A DNA stretch of 20,627 nt. Source: Ophiothrix spiculata (lineage: Eukaryota; Echinodermata; Ophiuroidea; Amphilepidida; Ophiotrichidae). Under the pieces are notes generated by a model. It saw nothing but the letters and a program-made list of their open reading frames with translations, ran no database searches and was not told where the DNA came from. The translations under genes were made by a program, and so were the position numbers. The stretch lies in NCBI GenBank assembly GCA_000969725.1, contig JXSR01S011619.1. The stretch is one strand, 5' to 3'. Shown piece after piece: positions 1 to 12,200 of the stretch (positions are counted from its first letter, which is position 1; the number at the start of each line of letters is the position of its first letter).

Positions 1-20
1 ACAGTGCTGTCAGCGCAAAG
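1..20 (+). CDS. Exon 1 (3' end only), dynein linker
   Basis: The window opens inside this exon, which ends ...CAGCGCAAAG before donor gtaagt and reads QCCQRK plus one base (phase 1). The fuller sequence is visible in the two downstream tandem copies, which contain DFRLLMRASEKNPNVLQCC. This matches the dynein linker pattern of a W/F-R-x-L-M segment followed by NPxVL. I take this first copy as the spliced one, because in the other two arrays the first copy carries the good acceptor. Its acceptor lies upstream of base 1 and cannot be seen. Confidence 0.6.
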
Positions 21-299
21 GTAAGTATTCAGTGGTGCTGATGTGAAGACCTCATTGTCCCATGAAGCAGCATTATTTACATCAGCAAACAGGGATTTCA
101 GATTACTGATGAGAGCTAGTGAGAAGAACCCAATGTCGTACAGTGCTGTCAGCGCAAAGGTAAGTATTCAGTGGTGCCGATGTGAAGACCTCATTGTCAC
201 ATGAGGCAGCATTATTTACATCAGCAAACAGGGATTTCAGATTGCTGATGAGAGCCAGTGAGAAGAATCCCAATGTCTTACAGTGCTGTCAGCGCAAAG
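1..299 (+). repeat. Tandem array A: three copies of exon 1 tail plus donor
   Basis: Exon-like copies end at 20, 159 and 299, each followed by a donor (gtaagt, gtaagt, gtaaca), with periods of 139 and 140 bp. Each unit is about 127-128 bp of exon plus a roughly 12-bp intron piece (gtaagtattcag). Copy 2 (33-159) has lost one base at AGAACCC relative to AGAATCCC in copy 3, which shifts its frame. Copy 3 (172-299) keeps the dynein-like frame. Most other differences between copies 2 and 3 are synonymous third-position changes (TCC/TCA, GAA/GAG, TTA/TTG, GCT/GCC). The duplicated copies are probably intron passengers. Confidence 0.85.
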
Positions 300-3200
300 G
301 TAACATTCATGTTAATCTAAGAATTCCTAGTCATTCTCCTGTTAATTTTACTCCCAGTGATTTCTGGAGAATGATAATAAATGATATATAGTTTTATTAG
401 ACATACATAGCCATAATCTTTTTCCAATAGTCACCAATTCTGGACAACAACTAAACAACAGGCATGATTATCTTCAGGCAAAAATGCTTGGATCTTCACT
501 GTACAAAAGTATTGGGAAATTCACATTTTCAGGCAAATTCAGGCAAAATTACAAAAAGCCATAACCATCCCTGAAACAAGGAGTTGTCACTGACAGATCC
601 CTATACTTTGATCATCACTAAATAAGCGGGAACTGTGAGGCTTTTCTGCATACATGAACAAAGATAATCTCACTCACATGTGTGTCATTGAATATCAATG
701 CATGAGTCACAAATATGACATGCTCTATGTCTGCAGAAGTTATGATTTATTCAGTTATGCACTGCACACATTTTTCAGTATTAATTATGATGTGAATAGG
801 CCCGTCTATTTGTTGTCGATCAAAATATAGATCAACCATGCTGTCATTGTACTTGAAGAGGGTGATCTACATTGTCATTGTCCATTTACAAAATTAAATG
901 TAATCACTTTTAAGTAAATAGGCCCAGGGGGGTAACTGATATTTTTATCATACCACCAAGGAAAAGATCAAAGGATGCCGGCGACCGTTGTTTTTTTCGT
1001 AGCCGGCTGTTAGTGTGTTCCAATGCATTATAGCCGGTTGCTAAGGCGTTGCAGCTTCCATTTCATGTAAAAGGTAGGGGTGGGAGTATTATGGTGTTTG
1101 AAAAAGTTCATCCGAGCAAGTTTGTTTATGCCCAAGTTTAGTGAAAAAATATAAGATAATTGCGGAAATAAATCAATTAAATAATCAAAATTGACTTAGT
1201 GGTATGAAAAATCCATTATTGGGTTCAGCGTCAGTATGTTATGGGAAATACTCGTGCGCTCAGTGTCATATCCAGGCTCAGCTGCGCTTTGCCTGGATAT
1301 GATACTTCGCGCACGAATATTTCCCATAACATACCTCCGCTTCACCCAATAACTAAGTGTTTTGGTAACCACTCGAGTGCCCAAGGTTCTGAAAGTGACC
1401 CTATGTGAGACCAAAAATTGGCAAAAATGGATGAAATGTTACCCTATCTGAGACCATAAATCTACCATATCTGTTCGAATGGATATTTGAAATAATTATT
1501 AGAAATCATAGGTAAAGTGTAACTGCATACCATTTGATCACCTTTATGAAGAGTTTCTAGGTATTTGAAGCACTTTTATTGACAATTTAAGGCACCATTG
1601 TCATTAACTCAATCATTCTTTCTTAGTTTGATACCCTTTTGGGGTTTTGACAAATTTGACGTTATAATAAACCAAATAATTTTCATTTGTTTTTCAAAAA
1701 CATGTTTTTAGCAATTTAAAATTGCATATGAGTTTTAATAATTTGTTTTAACCAATCAGGCATTCTCAACCTTCTTGAGAAGATGAACAACAATCTTGAG
1801 ATCTGCCGCAAATCTCTCTTGGAACACCTAGAACGCAGACGACAACGATTCCCACGATTCTACTTCCTGTCGATGGAGGATGTCCTACATATAGTCTGTA
1901 ATGGTAAGTGAAATAATTGACTGCTCCAACCTGAACTAGACTCCGGAGGGGGGAAGTACTCAATTTTGGTCTGGACGGGTTGTGCGGCCCAGAACCCTAA
2001 CCCATCTTTAGGGTTAATTTTTGACAAACTGGGCACCCATCTTTAGGGATTTTGCAATATAGTGCCCAGTCTAGGGTCAGTGACTCTTGAAATGGTTCAG
2101 GTGATGGTGTATTAACCTGAAGAACTATTTCAAGAGCCACTGACATACAGACGACAAATTTTGAGGTTTTTTTTTCCATTTAGTGACAAGATGTTACGTA
2201 GATATATGGCTGCCATTGCAGATACAACTCTTGCATTCACATCACACACTGTATCTTTTTCATAGGCCAAACAGTAAATTATTGGACAGTGTAAACAAAA
2301 ATCCAGAGTGCAGGGTCCCATTGTTTGTAAATGCAACCTGTACCCTGCATTTTTGTTTATATTAGGCCAAACAAAAATATATTGGACTTTGTAAACAAAA
2401 ATCCAGATTGCAAGGCCCCATTGTTTGTAAAATGTAAATTCAACCCATAACCTGAATATTTGTTTGCGTTGTCAATAATTGTTTTCTTTTGTGTTTAGGT
2501 TATGACTTGAATCAAGTGAATCTGTACCTTCCTAAGTTGTTTGACAATCTTGGACAAATGGAGTATGAAGAAAACCCTACGGAGGCTAGCGAGCATGAAT
2601 TCCAGATCACTGGGCTCATTAGCAGCATGGGAGAGAGACTACCACTCAAACAGGTCAGTTCACAGAATCAATGTCATTTTTTTCATGTTTCTACTCCAGT
2701 GGTTTCAAATTAGTGCAGACCTGTGAGAGTTCAGTTTTTGAATTATTTTAGATTTTTTAATTTAAATTTTATGACTTTTTTTCTGCCCTCTCATTATACA
2801 AAATATGGTGAGTTTCATAATTTTGAACTTATTTCAGATCTTCCAAGCAATTTTCAGATTTTCTGGTGTGATGAACAGTACTGTCCTACCATTTTGAGGA
2901 AGATAAAAGGGGCACACAGCACCAGTAAATCGCTCTACAAAAATGGTAGGATGTTGGATAATAGTCCCTAATTAAAATTGCATGCATATGGGCCATGTTT
3001 GGACTCGATTCATTTGCCTTTGGCTCTTTGATGATTTTTAAAACATAAAACAAAAGTTAAGAGCCTACATGTTCATTTTGATGCATCAATAATGAACCTA
3101 GCCTTTCCACTGCGAAAGTAGTCCCGTCATATGCGTCATAGAGCCAAAATGGCGTTATGAGGCTTAAAAACGGTTCAAAAACAGTGAGGGCACCCTTTGG

Positions 3201-6200
3201 CGGCCCATAGCGCAAAATCTAATCACATAAACCCCCCAACATTGAAACATATGTTAAAATTTCATCGATTCTGAATAAATTGAAATCGTATATTTACGTG
3301 TATTCTCTATGGGAGCTAAATTACTGGTGTGCCTCCTAAAAGCCCAATTGTCTTTAACTACAGCTTTCTCTTCTTGCCTATCAACAGCCTGTAGTGTGTG
3401 ATGGACCTATAGAAAACTGGTTGTGTAATCTGCTACCAGCCATCAAGGCATCTCTTCAACATCAACTGTCCTCTGCACTCAACCAGGATGGTTCTATTGA
3501 TGTCAAGCCAATAACCAGGGAGATACATAGTGCCGGAGCTAGGAGAGTCACTATATCCAGGGAAGATAAACTTTCTAAACCAGGTATGGACATAATGCTA
3601 AATCTGACAGAATGTAGCCTCAGATTTTGTTTATCATCAGGGAGAATATTTTGGTGTAGACAGCTAGTATTGAACACAATTTTTATGTCAGAATTTCATA
3701 TTAGCGCCGCAACTGTAAGGTGGTTTCTGAGTAGTTGTCTTGGTTGTAGCTTGTAGCCACAGCCGACAACCACAAATTTGTAATTTTGATTAATTTTAAT
3801 TTTTCATATTGCCACAATTGTCTGTCGAGAGAAAAACCTGAATTAATTCCAACTCAAAACAATGTTTCGTTGAGACCATCGTGACAAGGTAATCAATATA
3901 TCAACTTGTTGTGCCTGCCACAAAATTTCCAGATGCGACAAGGTAGAGTGCGTGTACCTAAAATTTTTGACATCATGCTGGTTGTTCAACCACTTCAACA
4001 AACACTCTGAAACCAGTTTAAGTCATTGGCCTAAAATATATATCAGCAGAGCTTGTGTTAAACATGTTGTTGTTCTACTGTCTCATTAATCTAGGAGCAG
4101 CAACACCCAGATCAGGTAGTCGACAAGGCAGCCGTGCTGGGAGTCGTACCGGTGTGCGTCCAAATGCTAAAGAGCCTCAAGATGGAACTGGGAGGTCTTG
4201 GATGTTGGAACATGTGACAGAGGTTGTATACTTAGCCACACAGATACAGATTACAGAGCAGATGGAAGCTTGTATGAAATCTGTTGCTGATGGCAATAAG
4301 GATGCTATAAAGGTATGGTCATGTGATTTGGGTATGATGTACTTGTGATATGCATGTGATAGGTTGTCTAGGCCACACAGATTCAGATTACAGAGCAGAT
4401 GGAAGCTTGTATGAAATCTGTTGCTGATGGTAATAAGGATGCAATAAAGGTATGGTCATGTGATTTGGGTATGATGTACTTGTGATATGCATGTGATAGG
4501 TTGTCTAGGCCACACAGATTCAGATTACAGAGCAGATGGAAGCTTGTATGAAATCTGTTGCTGATGGTAATAAGGATGCAATAAAGGTATGGTCATGTGA
4601 TTTGATGTACATGTGATATGCATGTGATAGGTTGTCTAGGCCACACAGATACAGATTACAGAGCAGATGGAAGCTTGTATGAAATCTGTTGCTGATGGCA
4701 ATAAGGATACTATAAAGGTATGGTCATGTGATCTGCTTATGATGTACATGTGACATGCATGTGACAATGCATGGCAACTAAGATAATGCAATATTAACAT
4801 GCATGGTAACTAGGATAATGCAATATTAAAACTCTGGTTTGCATGTAATGTTCATGTGATTGACCAAGATTTGCCATTACAACATAATACATGTATCTTG
4901 TAAAAATCTAGCACTGATTGTAATAAGTATTCCTATGGTCATGTGATTTACATGTGATGTTCATGTGATTTGCTGGGATAAGGGCTATTTATCACAAAGT
5001 GGACTTAGAAGGAGTAAAAACAATTTTTCATTTGGAATGTTTACAATTTGAATTAGAAGTCAGGTCATCTTGGAAAAAAGTGGGAACTCAGTCCCTTAAC
5101 GCAAATGAAATCTGCCAAATTTTATTAAGTAAATGATAATTACTCATTTGGATTTTTGCAGATTGAATTAAAAGTTAAGGTCATTACAATAGCTAATGTT
5201 AAGTGTGCACAATCAAATATGTTAAAAATGTATCAAAACTTCTAGACATATTCCTACAATTCTCATTGTTTTGACAGGAAACGCTGAAAGTCACCCAGAG
5301 TATCAATGCAGCTGTTGTTATGCTGAAAGGCGTAGATGATGATAAAATGTTTGCATCTTAGAAAAGAGTGGGAAATTATTCCCTGAACTTAAACAAAAGA
5401 AATCTCTCACATTTTTAAGTGCATGGTAAATGTTCATTTGAAATGTTTGTAGATTGAATTAAAAGTCAAGGTCATAACTTCATCGAATTTAAATTGTGCA
5501 CTCTCAAATATTTAAAAAAATGTATCAAAACTTCAAGGTGTATTGCAACAATTCTCATTTTTTTAAACAGGAAACGCTATACAAAGTCAACCAGAGTATC
5601 AATGCAGCTGTTGTTATGCTGAAAGGCGTCGATGATGAGAATGAACGCAAGGCTAGGATCCTGAAGGAGCTGAGGAAGAAAGAAAGAGAAGGTCAGTAGG
5701 GATGCTTGTTGGAAATGTAGATTGTTGGGACTCTTCTAATTAAGGTTGGTGTCAACCCATCATTTTTGGAAAAGTTTTTGCTCTGTTACTCGGCAAAAAA
5801 ATAAATTGTTGGCAATCTTAAGACGGTGTTTTAAATTATAGGAAAAATTTTGTAAGACAAATCCAGTGATTACTCGCATTTCTTTAGCTTTCGACCTCTC
5901 GAACTGAAGTCTTGATCACAAGTGTCAAAAACAAAACTTTTAGCTATAGTTTAAACAGTCCTACAAATGCATATATTCAGTGTTTTAAATTGTTTGCTTG
6001 TCATGTTGACTCTTAAGATTTTTAGATTTTTAATTTTAACCGCATGTAAATTAAAATGTGTCTTTAAACAAGCCATAGAAAACTATAATTGAATATTCAT
6101 TGTGGTAAAATAACTTTTCTAATAATTCACAATTAGTTTGATCATATCCCTAGAAGGAAGGAATTAAGATGTAAAAATTTTCAAGGGTTATAAGAAAAAT

Positions 6201-9200
6201 ATGATATTAATGTTGTATCAAAATCTTCAGTTTGATTTGGGAAAGGGAGGTTCAATTTGTGTAAAAATTAATTGGGTCGGTCACACACCTTAAAGCATTA
6301 CTATTAACACAATATATCAGTGTTTTCAAGATGCAGGAAGAGTCTTGTTATTACAAAACTGACAGAGTTTTTAATTTTTCTTTGATATTTTAGCCAACCA
6401 AGAAGCAAATATCAAAGCAGGAGGAAGCAGTTACGGTACCCCTCTCCATTCAGCGCGACCAGGGTCACAGTCCATTAGGGCGTCTAATTGGAGCTTGAAT
6501 GAGCCCATGAATCCGAACATACAGATCGGAGGTCAAGCGCCTATTGCTGAGGAAGGCAGCGTTGTGTCGGGGATGCAAGAGGACATGACAGCTACGGGGA
6601 GTAGTGAACAAGGTTTGTGTTATTTAAGTGTAGTTCTTTGTGATATAAGGGATATATGGATGACTTCCCAATCAATTCAAGTACACATTGAAAGTTGTAA
6701 TCAAAACCCCAGTTTTGAGCTTTGGACAGTTTTAAACTTGTTCAACAGTGATCCAATTAAAAACAATCGCAAGTATTGAATATCCTTTATTTTAAATGAA
6801 AATGAAGCCAAGCAAATTGTAGAAAAATAATTAAATAAGTAGCTCAACACTTGATTAATTTCTTATTGGTTCAGCATCTGTATGTATGAGAAATTATTGC
6901 CTGCTCAGTGTCATATTTAGGCTCATCTGGGCTTTGTCTGGATGTGACACTTCACACACAATAATTTCTTATACTGTACATCCTTTTCATGAAATGACAT
7001 ATACTATATCTCATTGATTTCACATTCTTTTTACTTTGTAAAATTGTCTGGAATCTTAAGATTTTCTGTGGAAACTCAAAGTTTCACAGGAACATTTACA
7101 TTCCGTTATATCCTGTTTTCAAATGTACAGTGGGCAATGGTGATGCCAAAGCTTCTGGACCTGTTGATACTATGAAAGTCGTCCTACCACCAGAAAGACG
7201 GAAGATCAAGGTCAAAGTTGAAGAGGAAATTGACAAAACTGACCTTCATCTGATGCTATTCCCGGGGCAAATACAGAAGATTAGCAACTTGATTGCACTG
7301 ATGGCGCATCAGAGAGACCTCATACACAGGTAGGTTAAAGATTGAAGTTGTAATTCATGGTCAAAAGGTCAAGGTCAGAGTTGATGGAGAAATTGACAAA
7401 CTGACCTCCATCTAATGCTGTTCCCAGGGCAGATTCAAAAGATTAGCAATTTTATTTCTTTGATGGCTCATCAGAGAGACCTCACCTTAGAAAAAGATAC
7501 AAATAGAAATGGTACGCCAATGGTAAACAATTAACCCGGCCCGTCACTACTTTTTCGGAAAATTATCATAAATATGTTAATTTATTGAAAATATTTGCAT
7601 ACCTCCAAAAACGGGTTGGAAACCCGCCATCTTGTTTTACCACTCTTACTGATTTTCTCAACTTAATTTTGTTTGATTTTGCTAAAAAGACGACATTTTA
7701 TTAAACAACAACTACCGTTAACACACCATCGATTTGTCAGCATTACAATGAATATACTAAAAATTGTTAAATTCTTACCTTTTTGCGACAATCGGGAAAA
7801 AATCCTCAGTAATGTCAGTGCTCAGCGAGACAAAATATCACAACAGAATCAATTCTGTAATTGTAAACAACTCCCGTGTCCCGTGAGCACTACGCGCGCG
7901 ACTTTAAGCATTTCACAGTCAACGCTGTCTTGGCGCAAAGGGATTACTGTTTGTATGCAGAGCATGTCGCGGTTTGCTTTAAAAAAAAATAAATAGATGA
8001 ATATTGTTGATGCTTTTCGTGTATTTCATAATGTTGGAGGCATATTCATGAAAAATACCGTGTATTTTATGACGTTGGCAAATTTTTGCTCATATTTGGT
8101 CCCTCCAAAAGCGGGCGATGTCACGGTATTCATGAAAATTACGCGGTGAAAAGTGTGATGGACCTAAAGAGAAGCCTTCACATCTAATAGTTTGATATCT
8201 GTGGACCTCACACATAGGTAGGTCAAAGGTTGAAGCCATAATTCAGGGTCAAAGGTCAATGTTAAAGTTAAAGAAATTGATAAAACTGACCTCCAACTAA
8301 TGCTGGGAACAGATACAGAAAATTTATAAAAATTTGATTGTTTAGATGGCTCATCATAGAGACCTCAAACACAGGTAGGTCAAACAACCAAGTCTCAACG
8401 ACTGTTCTTGGTACCGTCGACAAAAATGTCTGGCGAAACCTCTCTGTGTTCCATTTTACACCCTCCATAGACTGACTTTAAAAGATTATCAAATTATAAA
8501 ACAATTATTTTTAACTGAATTGCACCTTTCATAATCATTGTTCATAAATGATGGATTCATTCATCACTTAGTTCGCAAGGTGACTTGCACAAATGATTTT
8601 TCTCATGCGGGCTGATACTTTAAAAAATCATTTGTCCTTGACCAGGAATTGATTTTTCTCTTTAATCAGGGCTCAGACCCCTTAAAGGAAAAACATGTTC
8701 ATTTACGCATCATTATTTCTCTATTTGCCAGGTTGCTGGAGCTACAGGGTGAGAGCAGTAAACCATTGACAGAATCCTTTGATTGGAAGACACACCTCAA
8801 GTATATATGGGATGGATCCAACCTCTCTGTCAAGGTGAGCACAGTAATATTTCTTTGTTTCCAGGTCTTTAATTTTTTGCGATTGTTCTTCATATAAGCA
8901 CCTCCTAAACTCCAGAGGTCAAGCCAATCATGTGTCAGAAACAGAGAGCTTTTAAGCTTTTAAAAATGCTTTCGTACACACAAAATGGATTTGCAGTAAG
9001 CATTATCCAGGATGCGTATGCACAACTCCCCTTGTTTCAAATTGTACATATTTCATACACTCCGCACTCCGTGTCACCTAGCCAATCAGAACGCAAGAAT
9101 ATAAAGTACGCGGAGTGCAGTGGATCTTCACAATGCACTGCGCTTGTTGCGTTCCGGTTTAAGTGGCGGGCGTTTAGTGCGTATGAATGTTTCATTGTTT

Positions 9201-12200
9201 TTGTCGGGTGATTATTTATTTAGTTTAGAGAAGTTTCGGATTTTGATGGTCATATTAAAGGCGTTATTTCTTTACACAAAAGATACAGTATTATTTTTCT
9301 GTCGTGTATGAATTAAATTAATAAATATGCATTCAATAATACTCGTAAAATGAGACAAAATCAATGCACTTGCGGTAAATTTTGATTGCTGTCCAATGCA
9401 GTCGCCCCTACGGGCCGCGTGAATTGGACGCATCAAATTTGACCACGCGTGCATTGATTTTGTCTCATTTCACTCGCGTATGAAATGCGCATTTATTAAC
9501 CTATAATTTATACATGTTTGTCTCTATTTATCTTTCCAGCTATTTGACACCGAGTTTGAATATGGCTTCGAGTACCTCGGTTCATCCAGCCGCCTAGTCT
9601 TGACTCCATCAACAGAAAGAGTGTATGTTAGTCTTACACAAGCCCTCAAATCCAATATGGGAGGGCTCTGTATTGGACCTAATGTAAGTATAATGGCTTT
9701 GAGTACCTTGGTTCATCTAGCCGCCTAGTTTTAACTCCATCAACAGAAAGAGTGTATGTTAGTCTTACACAAGCCCTCAAATCCAATATGGGAGGCCTCT
9801 GTATTGGACCTAATGTAAGTATAATGGCTTTGAGTACCTTGGTTCATCTAGCTGCCTAGTTTTAACTCCATCAACAGAAAGAGTGTATGTTAGTCTTACA
9901 CAAGCCCTCAAATCCAACATGGGAGGGCTCTGTATTGGACCTAATGTAAGTATAATGGCTTTGAGTACCTTGGTTCATCTAGTCGCCTAGTTTTAACTCC
10001 ATCAACAGAAAGAGTGTATGTTAGTCTTACACAAGCCCTCAAATCCAACATGGGAGAGCTCTGCATTGGACCTAATGTAAGTTATAATTTGATTTGTTTG
10101 CTAGGTCCCATCTAAGCATCATATACTGGGCCAGTTTCATAAACATTTAACATAATATCGCTAGTGTCAGTGAATCAGCATGGCGAAATAGACAAGAAAA
10201 CAATACAGAAAACACACAAACAATTTTACACCTTTTAACACGCTTTTTAGAGAGTGTCCATCTCTTGTTTTATTGAGATCAAGAAAGCAAAGCATGATTC
10301 TTTTGATTGATCGGTTTAAATTTTAGTTCATATTTGAAAGAGGTTGATTATCAAAGTATCAAAGGGAAGCAAATATTGGAAAAACTCACATATAATCGTA
10401 AATGTACTATTGAGTTAGTGTTTTTGTGTTTCTTTTTCAGTGGAGTGGTCGTCTTGAAATGATTGGTGAGCTGAGCAAAGTCCTTGGTCAACCATTGTAT
10501 TTATTCAACTGCTCCAGCACCATGGACCCTAATATGCTGAGTGATATTTTTAGGGGGCTCTCTGCAACAGGTAAACATTATTTTTATTGGTGTTAATCCT
10601 ATACTCTATAAACCTTGAAGTATGCAACAAGCAATCAGACTCTGTTATGAGATCCGTAGCATACCCCTTGTATTCTACAATATTGTGAACTGGTGGTTTT
10701 GTATTGTGTAAGAGAATAGTAATGATTGATTAGGATCACTAAGTATTATTTTTTTTACATGAATTGTTCATGATTTTAATATTATTTTGGGCTGATTTTG
10801 TTGCTAACACATGGATAAACATTCAACATAAGTTAAGTTCATTTCAATATTCACCAAGATTTGATATGTTATTATGATTCAAGTAATGCGGACTAATTTA
10901 CTTCCTTGTATGGTCAATATTGGATTATGTGCATTAATCGGCTGCTTGTTGCTTACTTCAAGATTTACAGAGTATACATATGCCCTGCTCAGAAACAACA
11001 AATGTTTGTTATCAGTCATAATTTAGTTTCTTTTCCAGTAATATTGTAATGATTATATAATCAATACACTTGATACAATAGTACTGAACTTGGGTTACCA
11101 CTATTGTTTCAATTAGGTGACACTTTAGCAACTTGTTCAGTATTCAAATTGAAAAAAGATGCTTTATTACATGTTTTGTTCAATTCATACATGCACAAAA
11201 AGTAGTCTTGTATTATAATTAACTTGAGTTTGCCAATATGTAACTTTGTATTTAGCTAGTTAAATAGCTCAATTAACAACCACTTTTAAATATGAATTGC
11301 GCGTATACCAAAACGTTTCTTTCAAGTTGGTATAGAGTATTCTGTATAAGTAAATTTGCGTGGTTTTTATCCGCTCAAATATGGATATGGACCTGTTAAC
11401 AGTAGTGGGGCTTGAACAGCAATCTTCTGATTTAACAAAATGGAACCACAGGCTCCAACAAGTTAGCCTTGTTCAAGGCTGGATTGGGCACCCCCTCCCT
11501 CCTTCATGATTAAAGTTCAAGTGTGAACAAAATAGGCCTATATTAAACTTTAGCCCATGGATATTAATTGATTTTCAACTATTCCTGCTGATTAATCAAG
11601 GGTGTATGTGATAGACAAACAATGTCCCTAAAATATCAAATATTTTAATAGTACTAGGATAGCCACAGCTAGAGACCCACACAGAGATTTTGCTTCATCG
11701 GGCCATATGTTCATATTACATAAATTCTGTTTTTCCATCCAGCCTTGTAAAGTAGCAAATTAATCTACCACCACAATCTACCACCACTGGTGGTGGTGAC
11801 CAATCACAACACAGTATTGGTCAGGTGCCTTGGGTCACTGCTACACACATGCACATGGCCAAGTGTACACTGAATATAAGAAACAGGACTACTCCATTGT
11901 GCTTTGGGTATGAAGCTTTATAAATGCACAGAAATAATAATCAAACTTCAATCTAATTATACCAAGGTGAAATTTGTATTGATTTAGATATTTGTTTTGT
12001 AGCAATTAAAACTTTTCTTACTTTCTGCTTCTCTTCCTTATTTAGTAAATAAAGTTTAAAATAATGCTTCAATTTTTTTAAAACCTGTGTCTTAAAAGTG
12101 GAACAGGCAGTGGATATTTCTTGATAAACAGTTAACTTGATACACTGTCAATTGCCACATGGTATTATTAGTTATCCCCTGTTTGTTCATGCAATACGAG

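Larger units (their letters stand above)
7330..8731. other. Intron 8 with decayed exon 8 copies and an insertion
   Basis: Holds exon-8-like remnants at 7364-7485 and 8250-8385, separated by a roughly 718-bp unrelated block (7486-8203). The last 350 bp show nothing recognisable. The acceptor tttctctatttgccag is strong. Confidence 0.6.

Noticed and set aside
7673-7996. 107-codon frame with a basic, His/Cys-containing peptide
   Set aside because: It sits inside the probable insertion 7486-8203, and I can match it to no transposase or other family.
8930-9311. Overlapping open frames in intron 9
   Set aside because: Frames overlap one another, lack family signatures, and fall in a CpG-rich repeat-like patch.
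9684-10076. Serial splicing of all four exon 10 copies into one mRNA
   Set aside because: Introns between copies would be about 20 nt with no pyrimidine tract, and 131 is not a multiple of 3.
9684-10082. Regular 131-bp repeats considered as CRISPR or satellite DNA
   Set aside because: The repeats are exon sequence with splice donors, there are no short repeat-spacer units, and the setting is a eukaryotic gene.
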